64,000 nt of DNA from contig JBBRDW010000008.1 in NCBI GenBank assembly GCA_038203525.1, positions 1 to 64,000 on the forward strand. Reading direction: 5' to 3'. Of the stretch, positions 18,280 through 28,030 are shown piece after piece. The stretch is from Limnovirga sp038203525 (GTDB taxonomy: Bacteria > Bacteroidota > Bacteroidia > Chitinophagales > Chitinophagaceae). Both the position numbers and the translations under genes were made by a program. The notes under the pieces were generated by a model. The model ran no database searches. It was not told where the DNA came from and worked only from the letters and a program-made list of their open reading frames with translations. The stretch's first letter is position 1. Every line of letters begins with the position of its first letter.

Positions 18280-21200
18280 TTATTTCTGAATTATAATCCT
18301 TGCCATTTGCACGGTAGCACCGTTTTGCAATTTGATATAATACATTCCGTTTGCAAGATTACTTACATCAAGCTTATTATTATTTAAACCTGCGGTAACC
18401 AAAAGTTTTTTGGTGAGTACCGCGCTGCCTAACTGGTTGGTAATAGTTACGGTAGCAGTACCTGCAGCACTCGACTTAAACGATAAATTTGCAGAAGACC
18501 TAACAGGGTTAGGCGCAACGGCAAGGTTATCGGTTGACGTAGCGGCAACAAAATCAACCACAGAAGCACTTGCAACTTTGGTTGCTGTACCTAGCTGAAC
18601 TTTTAATGTGTAACAGATAGATGCATTATTGGCATTATTGTAACCGTAGACTCTTGCGTAGTAAGTAGTATTTGCAGCTGCAGTGTAGTTGATTGTTTCG
18701 CTGGTAGTACCTGAATTAGCAGAAGTCGCTACAACTGAAGAGCCTTTGTACAACTTAAGATCATAATCAGCTGGCAGCGTACCTAACGTTAGGGTAATGG
18801 TGCCGGCAGTTGTTATGGTAAATGCATAGTAGTCGTTGTCCTTACTTGGACTAACAAGGCCTTTAATATCAGTGTTGAATGGAATAACAGCAGCACCTGA
18901 TCTTGTGCCATTTGTACTTATATCATAAATACCAGGGCAAGTGCTTACTGCACCTGTTGTAAATTGTGCTGTAGCAAAAGCAGTTGTTCCGCTTGGGCAG
19001 CTAGCATTTACCCTCCAGTCGTATAATGAACTTGCAGTTAAGCCGCCAAGGTTAACTGAAGTTGATGCAGTGCTTGCTGTGGCGCTAATCCATGTTCCTG
19101 ATGAATTGAGTTTATAGTCAACCGAATAAGAAGTAGCCCCACTTACTGCTGACCAGCTTACGGTTGCACCGCTGCTGGTAATAGCAGAAGAAGCAAGCCC
19201 GCCAGGCGTAGTACAAGGTGCAGTAGTTGTAAACTGTGCAGCTATATAGTTGCCGCTTCCGCCGCTACATGTGGCACGAACTCTCCAATCGTAAACTGTA
19301 CCCTGTGTTAAACCAGGAATGTTTACTGAAGTTGAAGCTGTGGCTGTTGCCGCATTTGTCCATGTTCCTGTTGAAGTTAGTTTATAATCCACATCGTAAT
19401 TTAGAGCGCTTGCTACGGCAGTCCAGCCAACAGTAGCACTTGTATTGGTGATAGCCGAGGCATTTAGACCTGTTGGATTACCGCAGGCTAAAGCACCCGC
19501 AATGGTAAAATTGGTATTTGAAATATCAAAGAACACATTGCCAACCGCTTCCACTTTTACCCGGCAGGTAGAACCTGGGTTTGATGGAACAATAATGTTT
19601 TCAGTGCCATCGTTCGGAGTAGCAGAAGCCAATACAATCGGGAAAGTATTACCACCATCGGTAGATAACAGGATGTTTACAGACGCACAACTTACCGGTG
19701 CTGCGGTAGTGTTATTTACACTCCAGGTAACTGCAACAGAGGAGCCTGCATTCCAGGTAACGGCTGTGTTTGGCGCTGTTACTGCGAACGGACCCGAAGT
19801 ATTTGAAACGGTAACAACTGCGTCAGTATAGGCTGTTTGGCCCACATCAGAACCGGCAATATAGGGATGGTTATCCCTTACTGTTAATCGGAAATTCAGC
19901 GTTCTTGAAACAGAACTCAAAGCTTCAATATTGGCAATGGCATCACCACCAGGCAAAGTAGGAGTTACATTTAAGCCTGCAAGTATAGTTGAAAGTTTTG
20001 GAAATGTTCTTGTTCCAGATGACGTAGGTGAAAATGTAAGCCAGTTAGGTCCGCTTGCCTTGGTTGCAGATGCAACGCTGCTGTTGCCGGATACTGTTGA
20101 GTTATCATTCTGCTCCCAGCAATAGGTTAATGCATCATTTTCCGGATCTGTAGCAGAACCGGTTAAGGCAAAAGGTGTACTTATTGGTATAGTTCTGTTG
20201 GCTACGGCCGCAACAACAGGCGGATGGTTAGCTGTCATGGTAACAGTAACGGGGCAGGCTTTCCCAGCCAGGTTAGTCTGTATCTGGGAAATAGATGCTT
20301 CATGATATATATCTATAGAGTGTGGTGCCACATCCTGTGAGGTGATGCCAGCATAACCCATAATCGTAATACCCGAACCAACTTCTTTATTTGCACCAGT
20401 ACCCTCCAGAGACATGGAGAAAGTATGGTTAGCTCCTAATTGGTGACCCACTTCATGAACTACATAATCAATATCAAAATTGTCTCCCTGCGGAATACCA
20501 TCAGCTGGTGAAGTAATACCACTACCCTTTTGTCCATCTACGCAAACACAACCAATACATCCAGCATTTCCACCGCCGCCAGATGCACCAAACATGTGGC
20601 CAATATCATAATTAGCTTCGCCAATATTTGCAGTGAGCGTAGATTGTAACTGTCCATTCCAGCTTGATAGGGAAGTATAAGGATCTGTTGCCGGGTTATA
20701 ATAAATAACCGCACTGGTATTGGCAATCAGGTTAAGGTGTAAACCCAAATCCCTTTCGTAGCAACCGTTACAACGGGCAAGCGTTGCATTAAAAGCCGCT
20801 AAAACCAGGCCCACCTGAGCAGAACTTGTTGCACCGAAATAGTTAGAATATTCACCGTTACAACTCTGTGCTAAACGCAATGTTTTTAACTGTCCGGCAG
20901 AAGAAGGCGCTCTTTCAGCTATTTGATTATTAAGGTCAGCAAACATCAGTTTATCGTCTGTACTGCAGGTCCAGGGCAAACTTCCTTTGTCCCTGTAAAC
21001 ACTGTACACAGAATAAACTTTATGGTCCTGTGAGTAAGGCTCCATAAATTCATTATCTTTTTCCGTCCTGAACACCATGGTAGAAACGCCCTGAGGAGAA
21101 ATGCTCAATTTTAAAGTTGCATTTTTATCGGTAATCCCTTTACCGGAAAAAGCCCTTATTTCTGGAAATTTAGCCTGCAGAGCAGGTTCAAAATTCGAAG

Positions 21201-21489
21201 CTTCGTACACTTCAAACTTTTCTATATTTCCCGCAGCGTTCGGCAGAGAAATAATAACTGAATGTTTTGAAGGTTTGTTGCCAACAATCGTAAACAGGTC
21301 CTGTCTTAAAGACGCAAGGTTTAAATTAAATAATTTAAATTCCTTGGGGTAAGTCTGTCTCGCAACTGCTTTGTCAGTAGCGATTGCCGCGCGGCTTTCG
21401 CTGTTTGCAGACCAGAATTTATCCGACTGCGAAAACCCCGAAACAGCAACCACTGTAAACAGTGTTGCTAGAAATAAAATTTTTTTCAT
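18280..21489 (-). CDS. Reprolysin-like zinc metalloprotease, T9SS cargo
   Basis: The protein has 1069 residues. Signal peptide (1-20, SGFSQ); propeptide-like region to about 200; metzincin catalytic domain with the zinc motif HEVGHQLGANH at about residue 345 and the Met-turn ITIMGYAGI shortly after; beta-sandwich segments about 420-660; two fibronectin type III domains (about 665-745 and 755-840, each ending YDWRV-A-C); a pre-peptidase C-terminal domain (about 860-955, DNDYYAFTITTAGTITLTL); and a T9SS type A sorting domain (about 990-1069, APNPVRSSANLSF...NLANGMYYIKLQ). It is therefore exported through the T9SS as a surface or secreted protease. It is monocistronic with its own terminator. 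Confidence 0.93.
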   Translation of the reverse strand: MKKILFLATLFTVVAVSGFSQSDKFWSANSESRAAIATDKAVARQTYPKEFKLFNLNLASLRQDLFTIVGNKPSKHSVIISLPNAAGNIEKFEVYEASNFEPALQAKFPEIRAFSGKGITDKNATLKLSISPQGVSTMVFRTEKDNEFMEPYSQDHKVYSVYSVYRDKGSLPWTCSTDDKLMFADLNNQIAERAPSSAGQLKTLRLAQSCNGEYSNYFGATSSAQVGLVLAAFNATLARCNGCYERDLGLHLNLIANTSAVIYYNPATDPYTSLSSWNGQLQSTLTANIGEANYDIGHMFGASGGGGNAGCIGCVCVDGQKGSGITSPADGIPQGDNFDIDYVVHEVGHQLGANHTFSMSLEGTGANKEVGSGITIMGYAGITSQDVAPHSIDIYHEASISQIQTNLAGKACPVTVTMTANHPPVVAAVANRTIPISTPFALTGSATDPENDALTYCWEQNDNSTVSGNSSVASATKASGPNWLTFSPTSSGTRTFPKLSTILAGLNVTPTLPGGDAIANIEALSSVSRTLNFRLTVRDNHPYIAGSDVGQTAYTDAVVTVSNTSGPFAVTAPNTAVTWNAGSSVAVTWSVNNTTAAPVSCASVNILLSTDGGNTFPIVLASATPNDGTENIIVPSNPGSTCRVKVEAVGNVFFDISNTNFTIAGALACGNPTGLNASAITNTSATVGWTAVASALNYDVDYKLTSTGTWTNAATATASTSVNIPGLTQGTVYDWRVRATCSGGSGNYIAAQFTTTAPCTTPGGLASSAITSSGATVSWSAVSGATSYSVDYKLNSSGTWISATASTASTSVNLGGLTASSLYDWRVNASCPSGTTAFATAQFTTGAVSTCPGIYDISTNGTRSGAAVIPFNTDIKGLVSPSKDNDYYAFTITTAGTITLTLGTLPADYDLKLYKGSSVVATSANSGTTSETINYTAAANTTYYARVYGYNNANNASICYTLKVQLGTATKVASASVVDFVAATSTDNLAVAPNPVRSSANLSFKSSAAGTATVTITNQLGSAVLTKKLLVTAGLNNNKLDVSNLANGMYYIKLQNGATVQMARIIIQK

Positions 21490-21690
21490 GATTAAATGAT
21501 TTGGTTTTTAACTTTTTAAAATAGGAAGAAGTAAATATAGGTAAGTGTTAATTCAGGCCAAAAAAAACTTACAATTGTTAGGACCAAAATAAATAATATC
21601 ATTTTCCCCCTTAAATCTTGATTAATTCTAGGGAAATATTCAAGAAAATTAATGCAAATTAAACTACTTAAAACGCGATGGTTTGAACAT

Positions 21691-21785
21691 TTTTTTGTAC
21701 CAGGGTTTTTAATTTACTATTGAGCTCCTTTTCCCGCCGCGGCAGGCCGCTTGTACAGTTAATATTTTATGCAGCTTTTACCTAA
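21691..21785 (-). repeat. Interspersed repeat with replaced core
   Basis: The outer end TTTTTTGTACCAGGG (21691-21706) and the inner module CTTGTACAGTTAATATTTTATGCAGC match the family. The central core is replaced by the GC-rich palindromic CCGCCGCGGCAGGCCG. Around it, 21490-21690 and 21786-22149 hold no gene or structure that I can support. Confidence 0.65.
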
Positions 21786-22149
21786 CCGAAGAGTAAGTTC
21801 CCCGTTTCATTTCAGGGTATTCTGGAAAAAGACTTAAATAATTAGAGAGATGCCACAATAAATCAGCAGTAACGTTTCTGCACTTTTATCTGTTGGGAAT
21901 TTAATCCGGCTATCGCCTAAGTGCAGATTGTAGGGTAAAGTATTAATTATAACACTAACGGCCACGGGTATTTATTACCTTCTTTTACTTAATTAAGTAA
22001 AGTTCAGAATGAAAGGAAATAATTCTGTTTACAAACTTTCAGCTCTACAGTTAAACATCGTTTTCTCTAAGGGGTCTACGCTCCTTGTTCGCATTATTAA
22101 TTAAACTTTGAACACAATTTATATAGTAGTTTATTGATGCCAAATGGTA

Positions 22150-22212
22150 TACTGATGAAAGGATTGCGACGCAACCGGGATGCTATGAAAACTGATGCTG
22201 GTATCAAAATAT
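22150..22212 (+). repeat. Interspersed repeat, degenerate copy
   Basis: GGATTGCGACGCAACCGGGA is followed by TGCTATGAAAACTGATGCTGGTATCAAAAT. The outer half of the family consensus is intact, while the GTACAAG half of the core has decayed. It faces the exonuclease gene start. Confidence 0.65.
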
Positions 22213-22298
22213 CAATTTCTTTCTGTCCACTCAAACAAAAATAATTACAGCGTCTAAACCCAAACTTATTTGCATGATTGTTGTTATTCCAAATCCTA

Positions 22299-23360
22299 AT
22301 GAATCTACTATCTTTCACCGATAAAGGCCTTTACTGCCAGCAGGGGAATTTTTATATAGATCCCTGGAAACCTGTTCAAAATGCCGTAATCACCCACGCC
22401 CACAGCGATCATGCAAGGCCTGGCATGCAGCATTATTTATGCCACCAATACGCTAAACCAATAATGCAATTAAGATTGGGCGACAACAATTATCAAACTG
22501 TTGAATGGGGCGAAGCAATTTCAATGAACGGTGTAAAAATTTCTTTGCATCCCGCAGGGCATATCATTGGCTCGTCACAAATTAGAATTGAATACAAAGG
22601 CGAAGTGTGGGTAGTAAGCGGCGACTATAAAACAGAAGACGATGGGCTAAGCGGAAAATTTGAGCCGGTACAATGCAACACGTTCATCACCGAATCAACA
22701 TTTGGCTTACCTATCTACAAATGGAAGCCGCAGCAGGAAATTTTTGGAGACATAATAAATTGGATCGCCAGGAATAAAGAAGATGGCAAAACCAGTGTGT
22801 TGCTGGCATACAGCTTGGGTAAAGCGCAGCGTATATTGCAGCACATAAAAGAAACTACGCAAACAATCTATGCACACGGGGCAATTTTTAATACCCAGCA
22901 AACGCTAATAAATGCCGGGTGGAAGCTTCCAGAAGTTGTAAGAGTAACCGCTGAAACGCCAAAGGAATTGCTGAAAGGTGCTGTAGTGATTGCGCCGCCC
23001 AGCGCAGATGGTTCTACCTGGATGAAAAAATTTGTACCTTATTCTGTGGGTGTCTGCAGCGGATGGATGCAGGTACGCGGCAATAAGCGCCGGCGTAATG
23101 TAGATGCGGGTTTTGCATTAAGCGACCATGCAGACTGGAATGGATTATTAGAAAGTATAAAGGCAACAGGAGCAGAAAGAGTTTTTGTTACACATGGTTT
23201 TCAGGCTGCATTCAGCCGCTATTTGAATGAAGAAAATATTGCAATTGCGGCCGAAGTAAAAACAGAATATGGAACTGAAGATGAAGATACGCCTTCTACA
23301 CAGGACGAAGATGCAGGAAGGACAAATGAGATAATAGATGTTCCCGAAACAGAGGTTTAA
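22299..23360 (+). CDS. Ligase-associated DNA exonuclease, metallo-beta-lactamase fold
   Basis: The protein has 353 residues from the ATG at 22299 (MNLLSFTDKGLYC); an ATG seven codons earlier is less likely. Metal-binding motifs are ITHAHSDHARPG (HxHxDH), HPAGHIIGSSQIRIE, VVSGDYKTEDDG, and a C-terminal FALSDHADWNGLL and VFVTHGF. This is the beta-CASP-like family found next to ATP-dependent DNA ligases of the LigD-unrelated type. The ligase follows 19 bases downstream, so a joint DNA-end-processing role is likely. The C-terminal 35 residues are acidic (EDEDTPSTQDEDAG). Confidence 0.9.
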   Translation: MNLLSFTDKGLYCQQGNFYIDPWKPVQNAVITHAHSDHARPGMQHYLCHQYAKPIMQLRLGDNNYQTVEWGEAISMNGVKISLHPAGHIIGSSQIRIEYKGEVWVVSGDYKTEDDGLSGKFEPVQCNTFITESTFGLPIYKWKPQQEIFGDIINWIARNKEDGKTSVLLAYSLGKAQRILQHIKETTQTIYAHGAIFNTQQTLINAGWKLPEVVRVTAETPKELLKGAVVIAPPSADGSTWMKKFVPYSVGVCSGWMQVRGNKRRRNVDAGFALSDHADWNGLLESIKATGAERVFVTHGFQAAFSRYLNEENIAIAAEVKTEYGTEDEDTPSTQDEDAGRTNEIIDVPETEV

Positions 23361-23379
23361 AAGCTACAAAGTGATCTAC

Positions 23380-25038
23380 ATGACAGTTGACGACGAGTTA
23401 ATACAAGGCGATAATAGTATTGCACAAAATGGCAACGGGCTTGCCATGTTCGCCGCATTGGTTATGCAGATAAGTTCGTCGACCAAAACAACTGATAAAC
23501 TTGAAGCCCTTGCAGCATATTTTACCCTTGCAGATGATAAAGATAAAGTTTGGGTGATCGCAATTTTTTCTGGTAGAAGGCCAAAGCGAATTGTGAGTTC
23601 TACCTTACTTTCAGGATGGTGTATGGAACTTGCAGACCTGCCTCCCTGGCTCTTCCTCGAATGCTACAGTACTGTGGGAGATCTTGGCGAAACCATTGCA
23701 CTGCTGCTTCCCGAATCATTGAATAAAAAAAGTAAAGGAGAAAGCCTTTCTTACTATTTGGAAAAATTTATTGAAATAGAAAAACAGGAGGAAAGTATAA
23801 GAAGGCAATTTATCGAGCATAGTTGGGCGAATATGAATTATGCCGAAAGGTTTGTGTTCAATAAACTGATTACGGGAAGTTTCAGGATTGGTGTGTCGCA
23901 AAAAATGATGGTGAATGCGTTGTCAAAAATTGTTGAACATTCTTCCTCAGTAATAGCGCATCACATAAGTGGTAACTGGAATCCCGTTACAACGGGCTTT
24001 TCCCAACTGCTGAATGCAGATTTGGCTTCTGCAGATCACTCAAAGCCCTATCCTTTTTATCTTGCTTATGCTTTGGAAAATGAGCCGGAGACCTTAGGCG
24101 ATCCATCAGAATGGCAGGCGGAGTGGAAGTGGGACGGTATTCGCGGACAAATAATAAAACGCAATAATGAGTTGTATGTATGGAGCCGGGGCGAAGAACT
24201 AATCACAGAAAAATTTCCTGAGTATTTTATTTTGAAGGAACTCCTGCCAGACGGTACAGTACTGGATGGAGAGATTATTCCGGCTGCGAACGGCAAGCCA
24301 CTGCCATTCGCGGTTTTGCAAACACGTATCGGCAGAAAAAATATTACAAAAAAACAATTGCAGGATGCACCGATAAGTTTTTTTGCTTATGATCTTTTAG
24401 AGTTTAATGGCGAAGACTGGAGAGGAAAATCTTTGACTGAACGAAGAGAACAACTTGAAAAAGTTCTGGCACCTGTCGATCAATCTTGTATGCAGCTTTC
24501 AGAAATAATTTCTTTCACCCGCTGGGATGAACTGACTGAATTAAGAAAGGGTTCAAGAGAAATGAACAGCGAAGGAATTATGCTAAAAAGAAAAAAATCC
24601 ACTTACCAGGTTGGAAGAAAAAGAGGTGACTGGTGGAAGTGGAAGATCGATGCACTCACCATTGATTGTGTAATGGTGTATGCACAAAAAGGCAGCGGAC
24701 GAAGAAGCAATCTCTACACCGATTATACTTTTGCAGTAAAGGATGGCGACAAGTTGGTAACATTTACCAAAGCGTATTCAGGCCTCACCGATAAAGAATT
24801 TGCGCAGGTAGACAACTTTGTAAAAAGAAATTCAATTGAAAAATTCGGCCCCGTACGAACTGTTAAACCAGAGTTGGTTTTCGAGATCGCTTTTGAAGGT
24901 ATAGCCGCCAGTAACCGTCATAAAAGTGGAGTGGCATTACGTTTCCCGAGAATCAGCAGATGGCGGAAAGATAAAAAAATTGATGAGATAAATACAATTG
25001 ACGATCTGAAAGCGATGTTACACCTGTATAAAAAGTAA
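23380..25038 (+). CDS. ATP-dependent DNA ligase (exonuclease-associated type)
   Basis: The protein has 552 residues from the ATG at 23380. The conserved N-terminus of the family (FAALVMQISSSTKTTDKLEALAAYF) begins at the ATG at 23446, which may be the true start. An N-terminal ligase domain ends with YAERFVFNKLITGSFRIGVS. The adenylation domain has the nucleotidyl-lysine motif KWDG (in AEWKWDGIRGQII), LDGEIIPA, and MLKRKKSTYQVGRKRGDWWKWK. The OB-fold domain follows (IDCVMVYAQKGSGRRSNLYTDYTFAV). It forms a two-gene operon with the exonuclease. The helicase and phosphoesterase often found beside such pairs are absent here. Confidence 0.92.
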   Translation: MTVDDELIQGDNSIAQNGNGLAMFAALVMQISSSTKTTDKLEALAAYFTLADDKDKVWVIAIFSGRRPKRIVSSTLLSGWCMELADLPPWLFLECYSTVGDLGETIALLLPESLNKKSKGESLSYYLEKFIEIEKQEESIRRQFIEHSWANMNYAERFVFNKLITGSFRIGVSQKMMVNALSKIVEHSSSVIAHHISGNWNPVTTGFSQLLNADLASADHSKPYPFYLAYALENEPETLGDPSEWQAEWKWDGIRGQIIKRNNELYVWSRGEELITEKFPEYFILKELLPDGTVLDGEIIPAANGKPLPFAVLQTRIGRKNITKKQLQDAPISFFAYDLLEFNGEDWRGKSLTERREQLEKVLAPVDQSCMQLSEIISFTRWDELTELRKGSREMNSEGIMLKRKKSTYQVGRKRGDWWKWKIDALTIDCVMVYAQKGSGRRSNLYTDYTFAVKDGDKLVTFTKAYSGLTDKEFAQVDNFVKRNSIEKFGPVRTVKPELVFEIAFEGIAASNRHKSGVALRFPRISRWRKDKKIDEINTIDDLKAMLHLYKK

Positions 25039-25136
25039 AACTCAAAAAGCTCCTGGCAGTGCACTCAAAAAAATTTCAATGCCATATTTTTTTGCTACAA
25101 ATATAATTGGCAATGATACCTTTCAGCGTTATCTTT

Positions 25137-25515
25137 TTTGGTTACAAGCTTTGGAACTTCGTGGCATCGCCGGTTGTGTCACTCACTTGTACGGATGGAA
25201 TTTTATTGAGCTTTTACCGAAGCGAATATTATGATGTATTGGGGCTGTAAGGATATTTGAAAGCTCAAAAGTAATAACCCTAAAAGGGCCATATATATTG
25301 GACATGGGTCAAGCCCATAGAATATTGGGTGGAAGGAATAACAATTTACAAAAGCTTCACGAGAACATGACCTATGCAAACCTCCTGAGCATTTATCCTG
25401 GTACATCTCATTTGCTTCAATCTACGCTGCGGTAAACGCTCCATAGAATTCTAAACCGTACAAGAGTGCGACGCAACCAAAGTATCATTCTTTTTATGTA
25501 GTTTGGCCCACAAAT
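25137..25515. repeat. Composite interspersed repeat: mixed B/A inverted pair
   Basis: The left arm is subfamily B (core 25173-25192) and the right arm is subfamily A with a perfect core (25458-25476, ending TTTGGCCCACAAATA). The 190 bases between the inner modules (about 25231-25420) are not similar to the other nested cassettes and hold no convincing gene. This accounts for the gap 25039-25544. Confidence 0.8.
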
Positions 25516-25544
25516 ATTTACTTCATTAATACAGTGGGTTTTTT

Positions 25545-27752
25545 ATGAAAAAAATCATCTTTTCTTGTCTGTGTTTTGTTACGGATTCTGCATTTGCGCA
25601 GCGTGTAATTGATTATGTGGATCCGTTTATTGGCACGGCGGCACATGGCCACACTTATCCCGGTGCGGCAATGCCTTTTGGAATGGTTCAGTTAAGTCCG
25701 GATAACGGCACGCAGGGCTGGGATTGGTGCAGCGGTTACAATTACAGCGACAGTGTGATACAGGGTTTCAGCCACACACATTTAAGCGGCACCGGCATTG
25801 GCGATTTGTGCGATATTTCTGTGTTGCCCATGGTTGGCATTCAGCCCTCCACCACAAAAGTACTGGCTGCTTTTTCGCATAAAGATGAGCAGGCATCGCC
25901 GGGTTATTACAGTGTGCTACTGAAAGATTTGAACATAAAAGCAGAGCTTACCTGCAGCGATTATTGTGGATTTCATCGCTATACTTTTCCAGAAGCAAAA
26001 GATGCGATGATCCGTTTCGATCTAGGGTTTGCCATTAACTGGGATGCGCCAAATGAATGCTTTTTTAAACGCATTAACGACAGCACATTTGCGGGCTACC
26101 GTTACTCCACAGGCTGGGCAAAAGATCAGCGTGTTTTTTTTGCAGTTCGAACCAGCAAGCCTGTAAAAAGTTCCATATTTTTTGAAGGTATTTACCGTGC
26201 GGCTAAAGACTCTGTAAAAAATAAAAATGTAGTGGCCTGTTTAGTGTTCGACACCAAAGCAAACGAAGCCATTGAAATGAAAGTTACTTTAAGTTTTGCA
26301 AACATACAAGGCGCAATAAAAGCGTTGGAACAAACGCAAAACATTTATTTTGATCAGGCAAAAAAAGCTGCTGAAAATGAATGGGAAAAACAACTGAGCA
26401 AGGTTACTGTAAAAACAAATGATAAAACATTGAAGCAAATTTTTTATACTTCTTTGTACCATAGCTATCTGGCGCCATCCTTATTCAGCGACGCAAACGG
26501 CAATTATAAAAATGTAAAAGGCAATGTGCAGCACAGCGATTTACCGGTGTATTCTGTAAGCTCTTTATGGGATGTATTTCGTGCGGAGAGTCCGCTGTTT
26601 ACTTTGCTGCAGCCGCAACGAGTACCAGCGATCATTAATTCGTATCTCGACTTTTATGATCAGTATGGTTTGCTGCCTGTGTGGGACTTGCAGTTCAATG
26701 AAACCAATACGATGACCGGTTATCATGCCGTGCCCATTATTGCTGATGCAATACTAAAAGGCTTTAAAGGCATTGACAGCATAAAGGCTTTTGAAGCCAT
26801 GAAAAAAAGCGCCATGCAAAACATTCGTGGTACAGATGTTTACCGCCAGTATGGTTATGTGCCACAGGATAAATATGGCAGCAGTGTTACCGTAACTTTA
26901 GAGTATGCTTATGATGACTGGTGTATTGCGCAGGTTGCAAAAAAGCTAAATAAAAAAGAATACTACAACATTTTTATGCAACGCTCCGCATCATGGAAAA
27001 ATCTTTTTGATACGGGCATTGGCTTTACAAGAGCCAAAGATTCAAAAGGAAAATGGGTGGAGCCTTTTGATCCATATTTTTCTGAACATGAACCTGAAAA
27101 AGCCATGTTTACTGAAGGTAATTCATGGCAGCATAGTTGGTTTGTACCACAAGATATTTATGGGCTAATTAATGCACATGGCAGCGAACAAAAGTTTATT
27201 CAAAAACTGGATTCACTTTTTACAGTAAGCTCACAACTCAATGGTACCAATGTTTCCAACGATATCAGCGGATTGGTTGGTCAGTATGCGCATGGCAATG
27301 AACCAAGCCATCACATCGCATATTTATACAACTATGCGGGCATGCCGGGCAAGAGCGCAGAGCGTGTAAAGTACATCACTAAAAATTTATACACGAATAA
27401 ACCGGATGGACTTTGCGGCAACGAAGACTGCGGACAAATGAGTGCATGGTATGTGTGGAGTGCGCTGGGATTTTATCCTGTAAATGCCGCAACTGGCGAA
27501 TATGTTTTTGGCACGCCGTTAATGAATGAAACGACGATTAAACTAACGAACAAAAAAACGTTTAAGGTTACTGCAAAAAATCTTAGTGATAAAAATATTT
27601 ACATTCAATCTGCAACATTAAATGCCAAGCCCTACACAAAATCATTTATCACACACAGTGATATTATTAAAGGCGGCATACTCGTATTTGTGATGGGCGA
27701 TAAGCCTTCTTTAAGGTTTGGCGTAAAGGATGCTGACAAGCCGGGGAAATAA
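25545..27752 (+). CDS. GH92 family alpha-mannosidase, secreted
   Basis: The protein has 735 residues with a signal peptide (about 1-19, DSAFAQ). GH92 landmarks in order: DYVDPFIGTAAHGHTYPGAAMPFGMVQLSPD, GWDWCSGYNYSD, GFSHTHLSGTGIGD, later SLWDVFRAESPLFTLLQP, GLLPVWDLQFNETNTMTGYHAVPIIADA, EGNSWQHSWFVPQD, and GLCGNEDCGQMSAWYVWSALGFYPVN with the predicted catalytic acid/base region. GH92 enzymes are calcium-dependent exo-alpha-mannosidases, most often alpha-1,2. No SusC/SusD pair is adjacent, so it is not part of a visible polysaccharide utilisation locus. A GH125 gene lies 9.5 kb away. Confidence 0.93.
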   Translation: MKKIIFSCLCFVTDSAFAQRVIDYVDPFIGTAAHGHTYPGAAMPFGMVQLSPDNGTQGWDWCSGYNYSDSVIQGFSHTHLSGTGIGDLCDISVLPMVGIQPSTTKVLAAFSHKDEQASPGYYSVLLKDLNIKAELTCSDYCGFHRYTFPEAKDAMIRFDLGFAINWDAPNECFFKRINDSTFAGYRYSTGWAKDQRVFFAVRTSKPVKSSIFFEGIYRAAKDSVKNKNVVACLVFDTKANEAIEMKVTLSFANIQGAIKALEQTQNIYFDQAKKAAENEWEKQLSKVTVKTNDKTLKQIFYTSLYHSYLAPSLFSDANGNYKNVKGNVQHSDLPVYSVSSLWDVFRAESPLFTLLQPQRVPAIINSYLDFYDQYGLLPVWDLQFNETNTMTGYHAVPIIADAILKGFKGIDSIKAFEAMKKSAMQNIRGTDVYRQYGYVPQDKYGSSVTVTLEYAYDDWCIAQVAKKLNKKEYYNIFMQRSASWKNLFDTGIGFTRAKDSKGKWVEPFDPYFSEHEPEKAMFTEGNSWQHSWFVPQDIYGLINAHGSEQKFIQKLDSLFTVSSQLNGTNVSNDISGLVGQYAHGNEPSHHIAYLYNYAGMPGKSAERVKYITKNLYTNKPDGLCGNEDCGQMSAWYVWSALGFYPVNAATGEYVFGTPLMNETTIKLTNKKTFKVTAKNLSDKNIYIQSATLNAKPYTKSFITHSDIIKGGILVFVMGDKPSLRFGVKDADKPGK

Positions 27753-27795
27753 AAGTATGTGGTTTGTAGTATCTATTTTTTAAAACAAATACATT

Positions 27796-27885
27796 TTGAA
27801 CCCGGCTTTAGGAATAGTAGGGATCTTTACTTGCGTCGCACGCTTGTACTGTTAGATTGGATATGAGCTTTAATCTTAGCGTAGT
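27796..27885 (-). repeat. Interspersed repeat, subfamily A
   Basis: The core is at 27831-27849 (CGCTTGTAC variant). The TTTTGAACCCGGCTTT end lies 44 bases past the GH92 stop. The rest of the gap to 28030 carries an imperfect direct duplication, ACAGAGTTGCACAGAGTAAC and TTTACTCTGTGTAACTTTG, in opposite orientation. Confidence 0.85.
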
Positions 27886-28030
27886 GTTTGACCAAAGCGT
27901 TACACGCAGTTTTATTTCACAGAGTTGCACAGAGTAACTACGGGAAACGCTGTGCTTCTTTACTCTGTGTAACTTTGTGGTAAAAAATTCTTTTAATAAT
28001 CATCATTATTTTCAGTTTCAATTTTTAGGA

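Noticed and set aside
21490..22298. Possible small gene or RNA in the 800-base gap before the exonuclease
   Set aside because: Only stop-rich AT sequence and two decayed repeat copies are visible; no tRNA-like fold or coding frame stands out.
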